The position numbers and the translations under genes were made by a program. The notes under the pieces were generated by a model. That model was not told where the DNA came from, ran no database searches, and was given only the letters and a program-made list of their open reading frames with translations. A stretch of DNA of 24,544 nucleotides from CALGFH01 sp036003705. GTDB taxonomy: Bacteria; Actinomycetota; CALGFH01. Where the stretch lies: contig DASYSE010000109.1 of NCBI GenBank assembly GCA_036003705.1, forward strand, positions 1 through 24,544, read 5' to 3'. This document shows, one piece after another, positions 6,714-14,391 of this stretch (position 1 is its first letter; every line of letters starts with the position of its first letter).

Positions 6714-8276
6714 GTGACCGACAAGGACACCTTCTATCTCACCACCCCGATCTACTACATCAACGACCTGCCGCACATCGGCCACGCGTACACCACGATC
6801 GCGGCCGACGTGCTCGCGCGCTGGCGGCGGGCCCACGGGGACGAGGTGCTGTTCCTCACCGGCACCGACGAGCACGGCCAGAAGGTGGCGCGGGCGGCCG
6901 AGGCCGGCGGGGTCGACCCGCAGACCTGGACCGACAGGATCGTCGAGCGCTGGAAGGCGGCCTGGGCCGAGCTGGACATCGCCTACGACGACTTCATCCG
7001 CACCACCGAGCAGCGCCACGTGCTGCCCGTGCAGCACCTGTGGCAGCAGCTGTACGACCAGGGCGACGTCTACCTGGACAGCTACGAGGGCCTGTACTGC
7101 GTCGCCTGCGAGCAGTTCTACACCCCGGAGGAGCTGGTCGACGGCAACTGCCCGATCCACGGCCGGCCGGTGGAGACCGTCAGGGAGGAGAACTACTTCT
7201 TCCGCCTCTCCAAATACGCCGACCGGCTGCTGGAGCACTACCGCGACCACCCCGAGTTCGTCCGCCCCGAGACCCGCCGGCGCGAGGTCGTCTCCTTCGT
7301 GGAGCAGGGGCTCCAGGACCTCTCGATCTCCCGATCCAGCTTCACCTGGGGGGTCCCGATCCCCTGGGACCCCGAGCACGTCATGTACGTCTGGGTGGAC
7401 GCCCTCCAGAACTACCTGACCGCGGCCGGCTGGGACGCCGACATGGAGAAGTTCCGGCGGGTCTGGCCGGCCGACTACCACTTCGTGGGCAAGGACATCC
7501 TGCGCTTCCACGCCGTGACCTGGCCGGCCATCCTGCTGGCGGCCGGCCTGCCCCTGCCCCGCACCATCCAGGCGCACGGCTGGCTGCTGGTCGGGGGGGA
7601 GAAGATGAGCAAGACCAAGCTCACCGGCATCGCCCCCCACGACCTGGTCGAGCCGTTCGGCAGCGACGCCACCCGCTACTTCTTCCAGCGCGAGGTCGCC
7701 TTCGGCCAGGACGGCAACTTCTCCTGGGAGACGATGGTCGAGCGCTACAACGCCGACCTGGCCAACGGCCTCGGCAACCTGGCCAGCCGGGTCACGGCCA
7801 TGGTCGAGCGCTACCGGGACGGGGTCCTGCCCGGCCCCGGCCCGGCCGGCGAGGCCGAGGTCGCCGTCCAGGACGCCGCCAGCAGGGCCTACGCCGAGGC
7901 CGGCGCCGCCCTGGACGAGGTCGCCTACGAGCGGGCGCTCGCCGCCATCTGGCGGCTGGTCGGCGCCGCCAACGCCTACCTGTCGGAGCGCAAGCCCTGG
8001 GACCTGGCCAAGTCCGGCGAGGACCTCGCCCTCGACACCGCCCTGTACACCGGGGCCGAGGCGCTGCGGATCGCCGCCCTGCTCACCGCCCCGTGGCTGA
8101 CCAGGACGGCCCCGGCGCTGTGGTCGGCGCTGGGCGCGCCCGGCGACCTGGCCGCGGCCAGGCTGCCGGGGGCGCTGGCCTGGGGCGGGCTGCCGAGGGG
8201 GGCGAGGGTGGAGCGGGTCGGGGCGCTGTTCCCGCGCCTGGACGCCGACGGCAACGTGGCCAAGCGGGCAGGTTGA
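6714..8276 (+). CDS. metG: Methionyl-tRNA synthetase
   Basis: A class I aminoacyl-tRNA synthetase that charges tRNA-Met in the cytoplasm, 520 residues. HIGH is at 21-24 and the KMSKS loop reads KMSKT at 297-301. A zinc-binding connective insertion shows C129, C132, C146 and H149 (CVAC and CPIH), so only one knuckle is present. FLTGTDEHGQK, VWVDALQNYLT and FVGKDILRFH are further family signatures. The protein ends after the anticodon-binding helical bundle and lacks the C-terminal tRNA-binding (EMAP-like) domain, as is common in actinobacteria. The start is GTG 6714, with AAAGG eleven bases upstream as a weak ribosome-binding site. The stop is two bases before the GrpB-family TTG start. Confidence 0.97.
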   Translation: MTDKDTFYLTTPIYYINDLPHIGHAYTTIAADVLARWRRAHGDEVLFLTGTDEHGQKVARAAEAGGVDPQTWTDRIVERWKAAWAELDIAYDDFIRTTEQRHVLPVQHLWQQLYDQGDVYLDSYEGLYCVACEQFYTPEELVDGNCPIHGRPVETVREENYFFRLSKYADRLLEHYRDHPEFVRPETRRREVVSFVEQGLQDLSISRSSFTWGVPIPWDPEHVMYVWVDALQNYLTAAGWDADMEKFRRVWPADYHFVGKDILRFHAVTWPAILLAAGLPLPRTIQAHGWLLVGGEKMSKTKLTGIAPHDLVEPFGSDATRYFFQREVAFGQDGNFSWETMVERYNADLANGLGNLASRVTAMVERYRDGVLPGPGPAGEAEVAVQDAASRAYAEAGAALDEVAYERALAAIWRLVGAANAYLSERKPWDLAKSGEDLALDTALYTGAEALRIAALLTAPWLTRTAPALWSALGAPGDLAAARLPGALAWGGLPRGARVERVGALFPRLDADGNVAKRAG

Positions 8277-8278
8277 CC

Positions 8279-8818
8279 TTGGCCAGCCGCGGGACCCAGC
8301 CGGTCGAGGTGGTCGACTACGACCATCGCTGGCCACAGCGCTACGCCGAGGAGCGCGACCGCATCGCCACCGCCATCGGCGACGCCGTGGTGGCCATCGA
8401 GCACGTTGGCGGGACCGCCGTGCCCGGCCTGCCCGCCAAGCCGGTGATCGACCTGATGGTCGGGGTGGCCGACATCGAGCGGGCCGGCCCGGCCGTCGCC
8501 GGCCTGATCAACCTCGGCTACGAGTACGTGCCGGAGCTCGAGATCCATCTCCCGGACCGCCGCTACTTCCGGCGTGGCTCGCCCGACAGCCACCACGTCC
8601 ACATGGTGCCGGTGTCGAGCGTCTACTGGGAGGAGCATCTCCTGTTCCGCGACTACCTGCGCAGCCACCCGCAGGCGGCCGAGGAGTACGGCAAGCTGAA
8701 GCGCGGCCTCGCCAGCCGCTTCCACCTTGACCGGGACGCCTACCGGGCCGGCAAGGTGCCGTTCATCGACACGGTGGTCGCCGCCGCCCGCCGCGAGGCA
8801 GACCCCCCCTGCCTCTAG
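8279..8818 (+). CDS. GrpB/UPF0157 family nucleotidyltransferase-fold protein
   Basis: About 179 residues of the GrpB (UPF0157) family, which has a nucleotidyltransferase-like fold and no settled function. Signatures are VVDYDHRWPQRYAEE near the N-terminus, EHVGGTAVPGLPAKPVIDLMV (usually HVGSTAVPGL.AKP.IDI; the S of the G-S pair is G here), YFRRG, HHVHMV and a C-terminal FRDYLRSHPQAAEEYGKLK. The start is uncertain. TTG 8279 lies two bases after the metG stop, with AGGT upstream inside metG. GTG 8309 would shorten the protein by ten residues but still keep the VDYDHRW motif. It is probably translated from the metG transcript. It is not the usual occupant of this position between metG and tatD. 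Confidence 0.8.
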   Translation: MASRGTQPVEVVDYDHRWPQRYAEERDRIATAIGDAVVAIEHVGGTAVPGLPAKPVIDLMVGVADIERAGPAVAGLINLGYEYVPELEIHLPDRRYFRRGSPDSHHVHMVPVSSVYWEEHLLFRDYLRSHPQAAEEYGKLKRGLASRFHLDRDAYRAGKVPFIDTVVAAARREADPPCL

Positions 8819-8959
8819 CATGCCGCCAACGGCGCCCTGGCCAAGCACGCGGCGCTGGTTTGGTGGAGCGGACCAGGGCGCAGTCTGCGGCCGGCCGCCT
8901 TCGCCGCAACGGTCTCCACGGCAGTACGGGGCCGCCGGGACCTGTGGCATGCTCGCCGC

Positions 8960-9730
8960 ATGCTGGTCGACACCCATTGCCACCTCCACCTGCTGGAGCA
9001 GCCGCCCGCCGAGGTGGTCGCCGAGGCGCAGGCCGAGGGCGTCGGGCACCTGGTCGACGTCGGCGTCGACCTGCCCTCCAGCCGGCTGGCGGCGGCCAAC
9101 GCGGCCCGTCTGCCGCAGGTGTCGGCGAGCGCCGGGGTCCATCCCCACGACGCCGACACCCTGACCGGGCCCGTGCTCGACGAGCTGCGCGGGCTGCTCG
9201 CCAGCGAGCGGGTGGTCGCGGTCGGGGAGACGGGGCTGGACTACTACCGCGACAACTCGCCCCGTGACGTCCAGCGGGCCGCCTTCGCCGCCCACGTCCT
9301 GCTCGGCCGCGAGCTCGACAAGGCGCTGGTCGTGCACTGCCGCGACGCGTTCGCCGACGTGCTGGCCATCCTGGAGGGCGAGGGCGCGCCGCCGAGGACC
9401 GTGTTCCACTGCTTCGCTGGCGACGAGCGGGCCGCGACCAGGGTCGTGGAGGCCGGCTGGTACGTGTCGTTCGCGGGCACGGTCACCTTCCGCAACGCTC
9501 CAGGGCTGCGCGCCGCCTGTGCGGTCGTCCCCCTCGACCGAATGGTGCTGGAGACCGACAGCCCGTTCCTCTCCCCCCATCCCTACCGGGGCCGGCCCAA
9601 CCGGCCCGGCCGGGTGGCGGTCACCGCCCAGACCGTCGCCGAGGTCCACGGCGTCCCGGTCGAGCAGGTCGCGGCGGCCACCACCAGGACCGCTGCCACC
9701 GCGTTCGCCCTGCCGCTGCGCGATGACTGA
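8960..9730 (+). CDS. tatD: TatD-family metal-dependent hydrolase/DNase
   Basis: A 256-residue TIM-barrel hydrolase of the amidohydrolase superfamily. TatD proteins are divalent-metal-dependent deoxyribonucleases implicated in DNA repair. Metal ligands are visible in DTHCHL (4-9), GETGLDYYRD, VHCRDAF, FHCFAGD and ETDSPFL, the full TatD set. The family-typical PHPYRG segment follows. The start is ATG 8960. There is no Shine-Dalgarno, but CATGCT (8948-8953) ends six bases before the ATG, the spacing seen for the rsmI -10, so a leaderless start is possible. The 141 bases before it hold nothing else that I can identify. The metG-tatD-rsmA order is standard in this phylum. Confidence 0.95.
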   Translation: MLVDTHCHLHLLEQPPAEVVAEAQAEGVGHLVDVGVDLPSSRLAAANAARLPQVSASAGVHPHDADTLTGPVLDELRGLLASERVVAVGETGLDYYRDNSPRDVQRAAFAAHVLLGRELDKALVVHCRDAFADVLAILEGEGAPPRTVFHCFAGDERAATRVVEAGWYVSFAGTVTFRNAPGLRAACAVVPLDRMVLETDSPFLSPHPYRGRPNRPGRVAVTAQTVAEVHGVPVEQVAAATTRTAATAFALPLRDD

Positions 9731-9789
9731 CCGATCCATGTGGGGGGAGTTCCGGCTCTCCTCCACCGCCACTCGAGCGCGCCGGTGCC

Positions 9790-10650
9790 ATGGTCGGGCC
9801 TGACCCGCCACCGCGGGCGTTGCTGACCCCCGGGCGGATCCGGGAGCTGCTGGCCAGGCACGGGCTCCGACCCCGCAAGGCGCTCGGCCAGCACTACCTG
9901 GCCGACCCCAACACCGCCCGCAAGGTGGCCAGGCTGGCCGGGGTCCAGCCGGGGGAGATGGTGCTGGAGGTCGGGCCGGGGCTGGGCAGCCTCACTCTGG
10001 CCCTGCGGGAGGCCGGCGCCGAGGTGGTCGCGGTCGAGGCCGACGCCCGCCTGCTCCCCGCCCTCGCCGAGGTCCTCGGCGATGACCGGCTGGTCAGGGT
10101 CGAGGTGGCCGACGCCCTCCGGGTCGACCTCGGCGCGCTCGCCCCGCGGGCCCGGCGGCTGGTCGCCAACCTCCCGTACGGCATCGCCGCCACCCTGGTC
10201 CTCAAGGTGCTGGTCGAGGCGCCGGCGATCCAGCACCTGGTGGTGATGGTCCAGCGCGAGGTCGGGGAGCGGCTGGCCGCGGCACCCGGGTCGGATGCCT
10301 ACGGCGCCTCCAGCGCCAAGCTGGCCGCCCTCGCCGAGGCCCGCATGCTGGCCCCGGTGAGCCGGCGGGTGTTCGTGCCCGAGCCACGGGTCGACTCGGT
10401 GCTGCTTGGCGTCGACCGACGCCAGCATCCCGCCGTGGCCGGACTCGACCACGACGAGCTGGTGCGGGTCATCGACGCCGCCTTCGGGCAGCGGCGCAAG
10501 ACCCTGCGCAACGCGCTCCGCGGCCTCGGGCTCGACGCGGCCGGGGTCGAGGCCCTGGGCCGGGCGGCCGGGGTCGACCTCGGCCTGCGGGCCGAGCGCC
10601 TCGACGTGGCCAGCTTCGCCGCCCTGGCCAGGCGGGTAACCAGCCCATGA
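9790..10650 (+). CDS. rsmA: 16S rRNA (adenine-1518/1519-N6)-dimethyltransferase
   Basis: RsmA/KsgA dimethylates two adjacent adenines in helix 45 of 16S rRNA late in 30S assembly; loss gives kasugamycin resistance. The protein is 286 residues. Motifs are RKALGQHYLADP, the SAM-binding EVGPGLGSLT, VVAVEADARLLPAL, catalytic NLPYGIA (NLPY) and the C-terminal FGQRRKTLRNAL, all family hallmarks. ATG 9790 is chosen because it gives the short N-terminal extension usual in actinobacteria. No clear ribosome-binding site is seen. It ends 96 bases before the ispE start, with a separate ispE promoter in between. Confidence 0.95.
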   Translation: MVGPDPPPRALLTPGRIRELLARHGLRPRKALGQHYLADPNTARKVARLAGVQPGEMVLEVGPGLGSLTLALREAGAEVVAVEADARLLPALAEVLGDDRLVRVEVADALRVDLGALAPRARRLVANLPYGIAATLVLKVLVEAPAIQHLVVMVQREVGERLAAAPGSDAYGASSAKLAALAEARMLAPVSRRVFVPEPRVDSVLLGVDRRQHPAVAGLDHDELVRVIDAAFGQRRKTLRNALRGLGLDAAGVEALGRAAGVDLGLRAERLDVASFAALARRVTSP

Positions 10651-10686
10651 CGTGGCGACCCTCGCTCAGCAGGTCGGGAGTCCATT

Positions 10687-10715
10687 TTGAACCGATCCTC
10701 GGGCGCAGCTACCAT
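10687..10715 (+). promoter_or_regulatory. Promoter of ispE
   Basis: TTGAAC (10687-10692) and TACCAT (10710-10715) are separated by exactly 17 bases. Transcription would begin near 10722, leaving a 25-base leader that contains the GGAGG of ispE. This also rules out the ATG at 10714 as the ispE start. Confidence 0.6.
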
Positions 10716-10746
10716 GCCCGAGCATCGACGTCGGGGAGGGACGCTC

Positions 10747-11670
10747 GTGGCCAGTCAGCAACGCCAGCCAGCAGACCACGCGCCCCCGGCGATGCTGCGG
10801 GCCAGGGCCGCGGCCAAGGTCAACCTCGGCCTGTACGTCGGGCCGCTGCGCGCCGACAACCGCTACCACGAGGTCGTCTCGGTGCTGCAGTCGATCGCCA
10901 TCTGGGACGAGCTGGAGGTCGAGATCGTCCCAGAGGGGCTCGGGCTGGAGGTCGAGGGCGGGGGCCTGCCTCCCGACGAGACCAACCTGGTGCTGGTCGC
11001 GGCCCGCGAGCTGGCCCGGCGCTCCCGCGACCTGCCAGGTGCCCGCTTCCGGCTCCGCAAGGGCATCCCGGTCTCGGCCGGGCTGGGCGGCGGCAGCGCC
11101 GACGGGGCGGCCGCGCTGATCGCGCTGGACCGGCTGTGGGGCCTGCACCTGCCGGCGGTCAACCTGCACGCCATGGCCGCCGAGGTCGGCTCCGACGTGC
11201 CCTTCTGCATCGGCGGCGGCACCGGGGTGGCCACCGGGCGCGGGGACAAGGTCCGCGAGCTGCCCAGCCGCGGCGCCACCTGGTGGGTGGTCGGCATCGA
11301 CCACGAGCGGCTGGCCACCCAGGAGGTCTACGACCGCTTCGACGAGCTCGGCCTTGCCGCGCCGCTCGAGGACCGCTGGCCGACCGACCTGCTGGACGCC
11401 CTGACCGCCGCCGACGCCGAGCGGCTGGCAGGGGCCCTGTACAACGACCTGGAGCCGGCGGCGTTCGACCTGCTGCCCGACCTGGCCAGATCCAAGCAGC
11501 GCCTGCTGGAGGCGGGCGCGCTGGGGGCGGTGATGAGCGGCAGCGGCCCCACCCTGCTCGGCCTGTGCCGGGACGAGGACCACGCCACCCGGCTCGCGCG
11601 GGCCGTCCGGTCCGGCTTCGCCCGGGTCGAGGTCGCCCGCGGCCCGGTTCCCGGCGTCACCTTCGGCTAG
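10747..11670 (+). CDS. ispE: 4-diphosphocytidyl-2-C-methyl-D-erythritol kinase
   Basis: A GHMP-family kinase that phosphorylates CDP-methylerythritol in the non-mevalonate isoprenoid pathway. The protein is 307 residues. Catalytic lysine is in AAKVNLGLYVG (K24), the ATP loop is PVSAGLGGGSADGA (108-121) and the catalytic aspartate is in GSDVPFC. The third GHMP motif is GAVMSGSGPTL. The frame is open from 10687. GTG 10747 is chosen because GGGGAGGG lies six bases before it, and ATG 10714 overlaps the predicted -10. It is followed by the tandem repeat and tRNA-Gln. The ispE-glmU-prs order is the usual actinobacterial arrangement. Confidence 0.95.
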   Translation: MASQQRQPADHAPPAMLRARAAAKVNLGLYVGPLRADNRYHEVVSVLQSIAIWDELEVEIVPEGLGLEVEGGGLPPDETNLVLVAARELARRSRDLPGARFRLRKGIPVSAGLGGGSADGAAALIALDRLWGLHLPAVNLHAMAAEVGSDVPFCIGGGTGVATGRGDKVRELPSRGATWWVVGIDHERLATQEVYDRFDELGLAAPLEDRWPTDLLDALTAADAERLAGALYNDLEPAAFDLLPDLARSKQRLLEAGALGAVMSGSGPTLLGLCRDEDHATRLARAVRSGFARVEVARGPVPGVTFG

Positions 11671-11671
11671 C

Positions 11672-11829
11672 GCTGGCCCCTCGAGCTTGGGGTTTGGGGG
11701 CCTGCGGCGTGGCGCAGCCGCCGGCAGCTGGACCATGCCCGCCGGCTGGTGCTGGCCCCTTGAGCTTGGGGTTTGGGGAGCACGCCGGGGGGGCGCAGCC
11801 CCCCGCAGCTGTACCATGCCCGCAGCTAG
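11672..11829 (+). repeat. Two-copy 79-bp tandem repeat with conserved hairpin
   Basis: Copy A starts at 11672 and copy B at 11751. They align without gaps over 79 bases. Both open with GCTGGCCCCT, then GAGCTTGGGGTTTGGGG, then a hairpin with a GCA loop, then CAGCTG-ACCATGCCCG. In copy B the hairpin is GGGGGGC-GCA-GCCCCCC. In copy A it is a shorter GTGGC-GCA-GCCGC. Both strands of the stem have changed while pairing is kept. Copy B ends in TACCAT, the likely tRNA-Gln -10, whereas copy A has GACCAT. The first part of copy A can also fold (GGCCCC with GGGGCC) and may terminate ispE transcripts. Confidence 0.75.
11812..11817 (+). promoter_or_regulatory. -10 element of tRNA-Gln
   Basis: TACCAT lies 15 bases before the tRNA. 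It is the same hexamer as in the ispE and tRNA-Ala promoters. No -35 is recognisable, because the expected place is filled by the hairpin of repeat copy B. Confidence 0.4.
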
Positions 11830-11832
11830 CCC

Positions 11833-11904
11833 TGGCGGGTGGTGTAATGGCAGCACGGCGGCCTTTGGAGCCGTCAGGTCAAGGTTCGAATCCTTGCCCG
11901 CCAG
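11833..11904 (+). tRNA. tRNA-Gln (anticodon TTG)
   Basis: A complete 72-base cloverleaf. The acceptor arms TGGCGGG and CCCGCCA pair over seven positions, starting with the U1:A72 pair typical of glutamine tRNAs. The anticodon loop CTTTGGA between GCGGC and GCCGT gives TTG, reading CAA codons. The T-loop is TTCGAAT and the discriminator base is G. CCA is not encoded. A tRNA-Gln between ispE and glmU is a known actinobacterial arrangement. Confidence 0.95.
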
Positions 11905-11943
11905 CTCGGAAGCGTCCGGCACGCAAGGAGAAACGGGGGAGCG

Positions 11944-13335
11944 ATGGGCCAGGGCCTGACCGTGGTCGTGCTCGCCGCCGGGGAGGGCAAGCGGTTCCGC
12001 TCGGCCCTGCCCAAGCCGCTGCACCCGCTCGCCGGCAGGCCGCTGCTGTGGCACGTGCTCGCCGCCGCGGCCCCGCTCAAGGCCGACCGGACGGTGGTTG
12101 TGGTCGGCAACGCCGCCGACGCGGTCACCGCCGCCGTCGATGGGTTCGACCTGGGCCCGGTGCGGTTCGCGGTCCAGCCAAGGCAGCGCGGCACCGGCGA
12201 TGCCCTCGCCGCCGCCCTGCCGCTGCTGGACGCCGCCGGCGATGTCCTCGTCCTGTCCGGCGACACCCCGCTGGTGTCCCCGGCGCTCCTGGAAGGGCTG
12301 CTGGACCACCACCGCTCGGCCGCGGCGACCGCGACCCTGCTCACCTGCGTCCTGGACGACCCCGACGGCTACGGGCGGGTGCTCCGCGATGGCGCCGGCG
12401 CCGTCGCCGGCGTGGTCGAGCAGCGCGACGCCACCCCGGCCCAGCGTGCCATCGGCGAGGTCAACGCCGGGATGTACGTGTTCCGCCGGGCCGTCCTTGA
12501 CCGCCTGGCCGAGCTGCGCCCCGACAACGACCAGGGCGAGTACTACCTGCCCGACCTGGTGCCGCTGGTGCTGGCCGGCGGCGGTGTCCTCGCCGCCCAC
12601 CCGGGCTCGGAGGAGGAGATCCGCGGGGTCAACGACCGGGTCGAGCTGGCCGAGGCCGGTGCGGTGCTCCGCAGGCGGCTGCTGGAGCGGCTGATGCTGG
12701 CCGGGGTGACCGTGGTCGACCCGGCCAGCACCTACGTCGACGCCGACGTCGAGGTCGGCCAGGACACCGTTCTGGCCCCCCTGACCTTCCTGGAGGCCGG
12801 GACCAGGGTCGGGTCCCGCTGCCGGCTCGGGCCCAATGTGCGCCTGGTCGGCTGCATGGTGGGCGACGACGCCACCGTCACCCAGAGCGTCGCACTCCAG
12901 TCCACGATCGGCCCGCGGGCGGTCGTCGGCCCCTTCGCCTCCCTGCGCCCCGGCAGCGAGCTGGGGGAGGCCGGCAAGATCGGCACCTTCGTCGAGGTCA
13001 AGCAGTCGAAGATCGGGCCTGGGTCCAAGGTCCCTCATCTCAGCTATGTCGGCGACGCCGACATCGGCGCCAAGGTGAACGTCGGCGCCGGCACTGTGTT
13101 CGTCAACTACGACGGGGTCGACAAGCACCCGACCACCGTCGGCGACGGCGCCTTCATCGGATCCGATACCATGCTGGTAGCCCCCGTGACGATCGGGGAA
13201 GGGGCCCAGACCGCCGCCGGATCCACCATCACCAAGAACGTTCCACCCGACGCCCTCGCCATCGAGCGCTCCAGCCAGCGGACCATCGAGGGCTGGGCCG
13301 CCAGGCGCCGCCGAAAGCAGGAGACCAGGGAGTGA
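11944..13335 (+). CDS. glmU: Bifunctional GlmU: N-acetylglucosamine-1-P uridyltransferase / glucosamine-1-P acetyltransferase
   Basis: GlmU makes UDP-GlcNAc, the precursor for peptidoglycan. The 463 residues match the family. The N-terminal uridyltransferase domain (about 1-230) has LAAGEGKRFRS and PKPLHPLAG near 8-29, then QRGTGDAL, SGDTPL and GEVNAGMY. The C-terminal half is a left-handed beta-helix of hexapeptide repeats (from about 255). It contains HLSYVGDADIG with the catalytic histidine and NVGAGTVFVNYDG. ATG 11944 is the start. GGGGAG is only two bases away and AAGGAG (11925-11930) is 13 away, so the ribosome-binding site is not ideal. The prs GTG lies 13 bases after the stop, and the pair is surely an operon. 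Confidence 0.97.
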   Translation: MGQGLTVVVLAAGEGKRFRSALPKPLHPLAGRPLLWHVLAAAAPLKADRTVVVVGNAADAVTAAVDGFDLGPVRFAVQPRQRGTGDALAAALPLLDAAGDVLVLSGDTPLVSPALLEGLLDHHRSAAATATLLTCVLDDPDGYGRVLRDGAGAVAGVVEQRDATPAQRAIGEVNAGMYVFRRAVLDRLAELRPDNDQGEYYLPDLVPLVLAGGGVLAAHPGSEEEIRGVNDRVELAEAGAVLRRRLLERLMLAGVTVVDPASTYVDADVEVGQDTVLAPLTFLEAGTRVGSRCRLGPNVRLVGCMVGDDATVTQSVALQSTIGPRAVVGPFASLRPGSELGEAGKIGTFVEVKQSKIGPGSKVPHLSYVGDADIGAKVNVGAGTVFVNYDGVDKHPTTVGDGAFIGSDTMLVAPVTIGEGAQTAAGSTITKNVPPDALAIERSSQRTIEGWAARRRRKQETRE

Positions 13336-13348
13336 CGGGGAGGTCACG

Positions 13349-14356
13349 GTGAGCAACGGTGTGACGCCCAAGCAGGTGGAGGCGCTTGGACGCAGACACC
13401 TGATGCTGTTCGCGGGACGGGCCAGCCGCCAGCTGGCCAACGAGGTGGCCGGCCACCTGGGGATCGAGTGCGGCTCGGTCGACATCCGCGACTTCGCCAA
13501 CGGCGAGACCTACACCCGGTTCGGGGAGAGCGTGCGCGGCACCGATGCGTTCGTGATCCAGACCCACAGCTCGCCGGTGAACGAGCGGATCATGGAGCAG
13601 CTGATCATGATCGACGCCCTCAAGCGGGCGTCGGCCAAGCGGATCAGCGCGGTGGTCCCCTACTACGGCTACTCGCGCCAGGACAAGAAGGGCCGGGGAC
13701 GCGAGCCGATCACCGCCAAGCTGGTCGCCGACATGCTGCAGGTGGCCGGGGCCGACCGGATCATCACCATGGACCTGCACTCCGGGCAGGTCCAGGGGTT
13801 CTTCGACGGGCCGGTCGACCATCTGACCGCCCTGCCTCTGCTGGCCGACCACATCCGGGCCAGGTGCGTGGACGAGCGCGAGCTGGTGGTGGTCGCCCCC
13901 GACGCCGGTCGGGTCAAGACCGCCGAGAAGATGGCCGGCGTGCTCGGCGCCCCCCTGGCCTTCCTGCACAAGCGGCGCAGCCGCGAGGAGGCCCACAAGG
14001 TCGAGGTCCGCGAGGTGGTCGGCGAGGTCGACGGCCTCCAGTGCGTGCTGATCGACGACATGATCGACACCGCCAGCACCATCGTGCAGGGCGCCGAGGT
14101 GCTGATGGCCAACGGCGCCGCCCGGGTGACGGCCGCCGCCACCCACGGGATCTTCTCCGGTCCGGCCCTGGACCGGCTCAAGAACGCCCCCATCGCCGAG
14201 GTCGTGGTCACCAACACCCTGCCGCTCCCCGAGGACCACCGGCGGCTCGACAATATCGTGGTGCTGTCGGTCGCCGGCATCGTGGCCGACGCCATCCGGG
14301 CGGTGTTCGAGGACGCCAGCGTCTCCGAGATCTTCAACGACCAGAACCAGTTCTGA
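13349..14356 (+). CDS. prs: Ribose-phosphate pyrophosphokinase
   Basis: PRPP synthetase supplies the 5-phosphoribosyl donor for nucleotide, histidine and tryptophan synthesis. The protein is 335 residues. Signatures are FANGETYTRFGESVRG, PYYGYSRQDKKGRGREPI (ATP/flexible loop), MDLHSGQVQGFFDGPVDHL, APDAGRVKTAEK and the PRPP loop VLIDDMIDTASTI. The family usually has GGT where this protein has AST. The start at GTG 13349 is supported by GGGGAGG ending six bases before it, and it lies just after glmU. In most actinobacteria rplY follows within a gene or so. Here four other genes intervene. Confidence 0.97.
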   Translation: MSNGVTPKQVEALGRRHLMLFAGRASRQLANEVAGHLGIECGSVDIRDFANGETYTRFGESVRGTDAFVIQTHSSPVNERIMEQLIMIDALKRASAKRISAVVPYYGYSRQDKKGRGREPITAKLVADMLQVAGADRIITMDLHSGQVQGFFDGPVDHLTALPLLADHIRARCVDERELVVVAPDAGRVKTAEKMAGVLGAPLAFLHKRRSREEAHKVEVREVVGEVDGLQCVLIDDMIDTASTIVQGAEVLMANGAARVTAAATHGIFSGPALDRLKNAPIAEVVVTNTLPLPEDHRRLDNIVVLSVAGIVADAIRAVFEDASVSEIFNDQNQF

Positions 14357-14391
14357 GCCGGCGGCGGCCCTGTTCATGGCACCATCCTGGC

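Noticed and set aside
5673..8336. 887-codon minus-strand frame opposite rsmI and metG
   Set aside because: It is a shadow of two certain genes. The protein is a Gly/Gln/Arg/Val-rich low-complexity chain typical of antisense GC-rich frames.
10666..13500. 944-codon minus-strand frame opposite ispE, tRNA-Gln and glmU
   Set aside because: It crosses a tRNA gene and two certain enzymes, and its composition is that of an antisense shadow.
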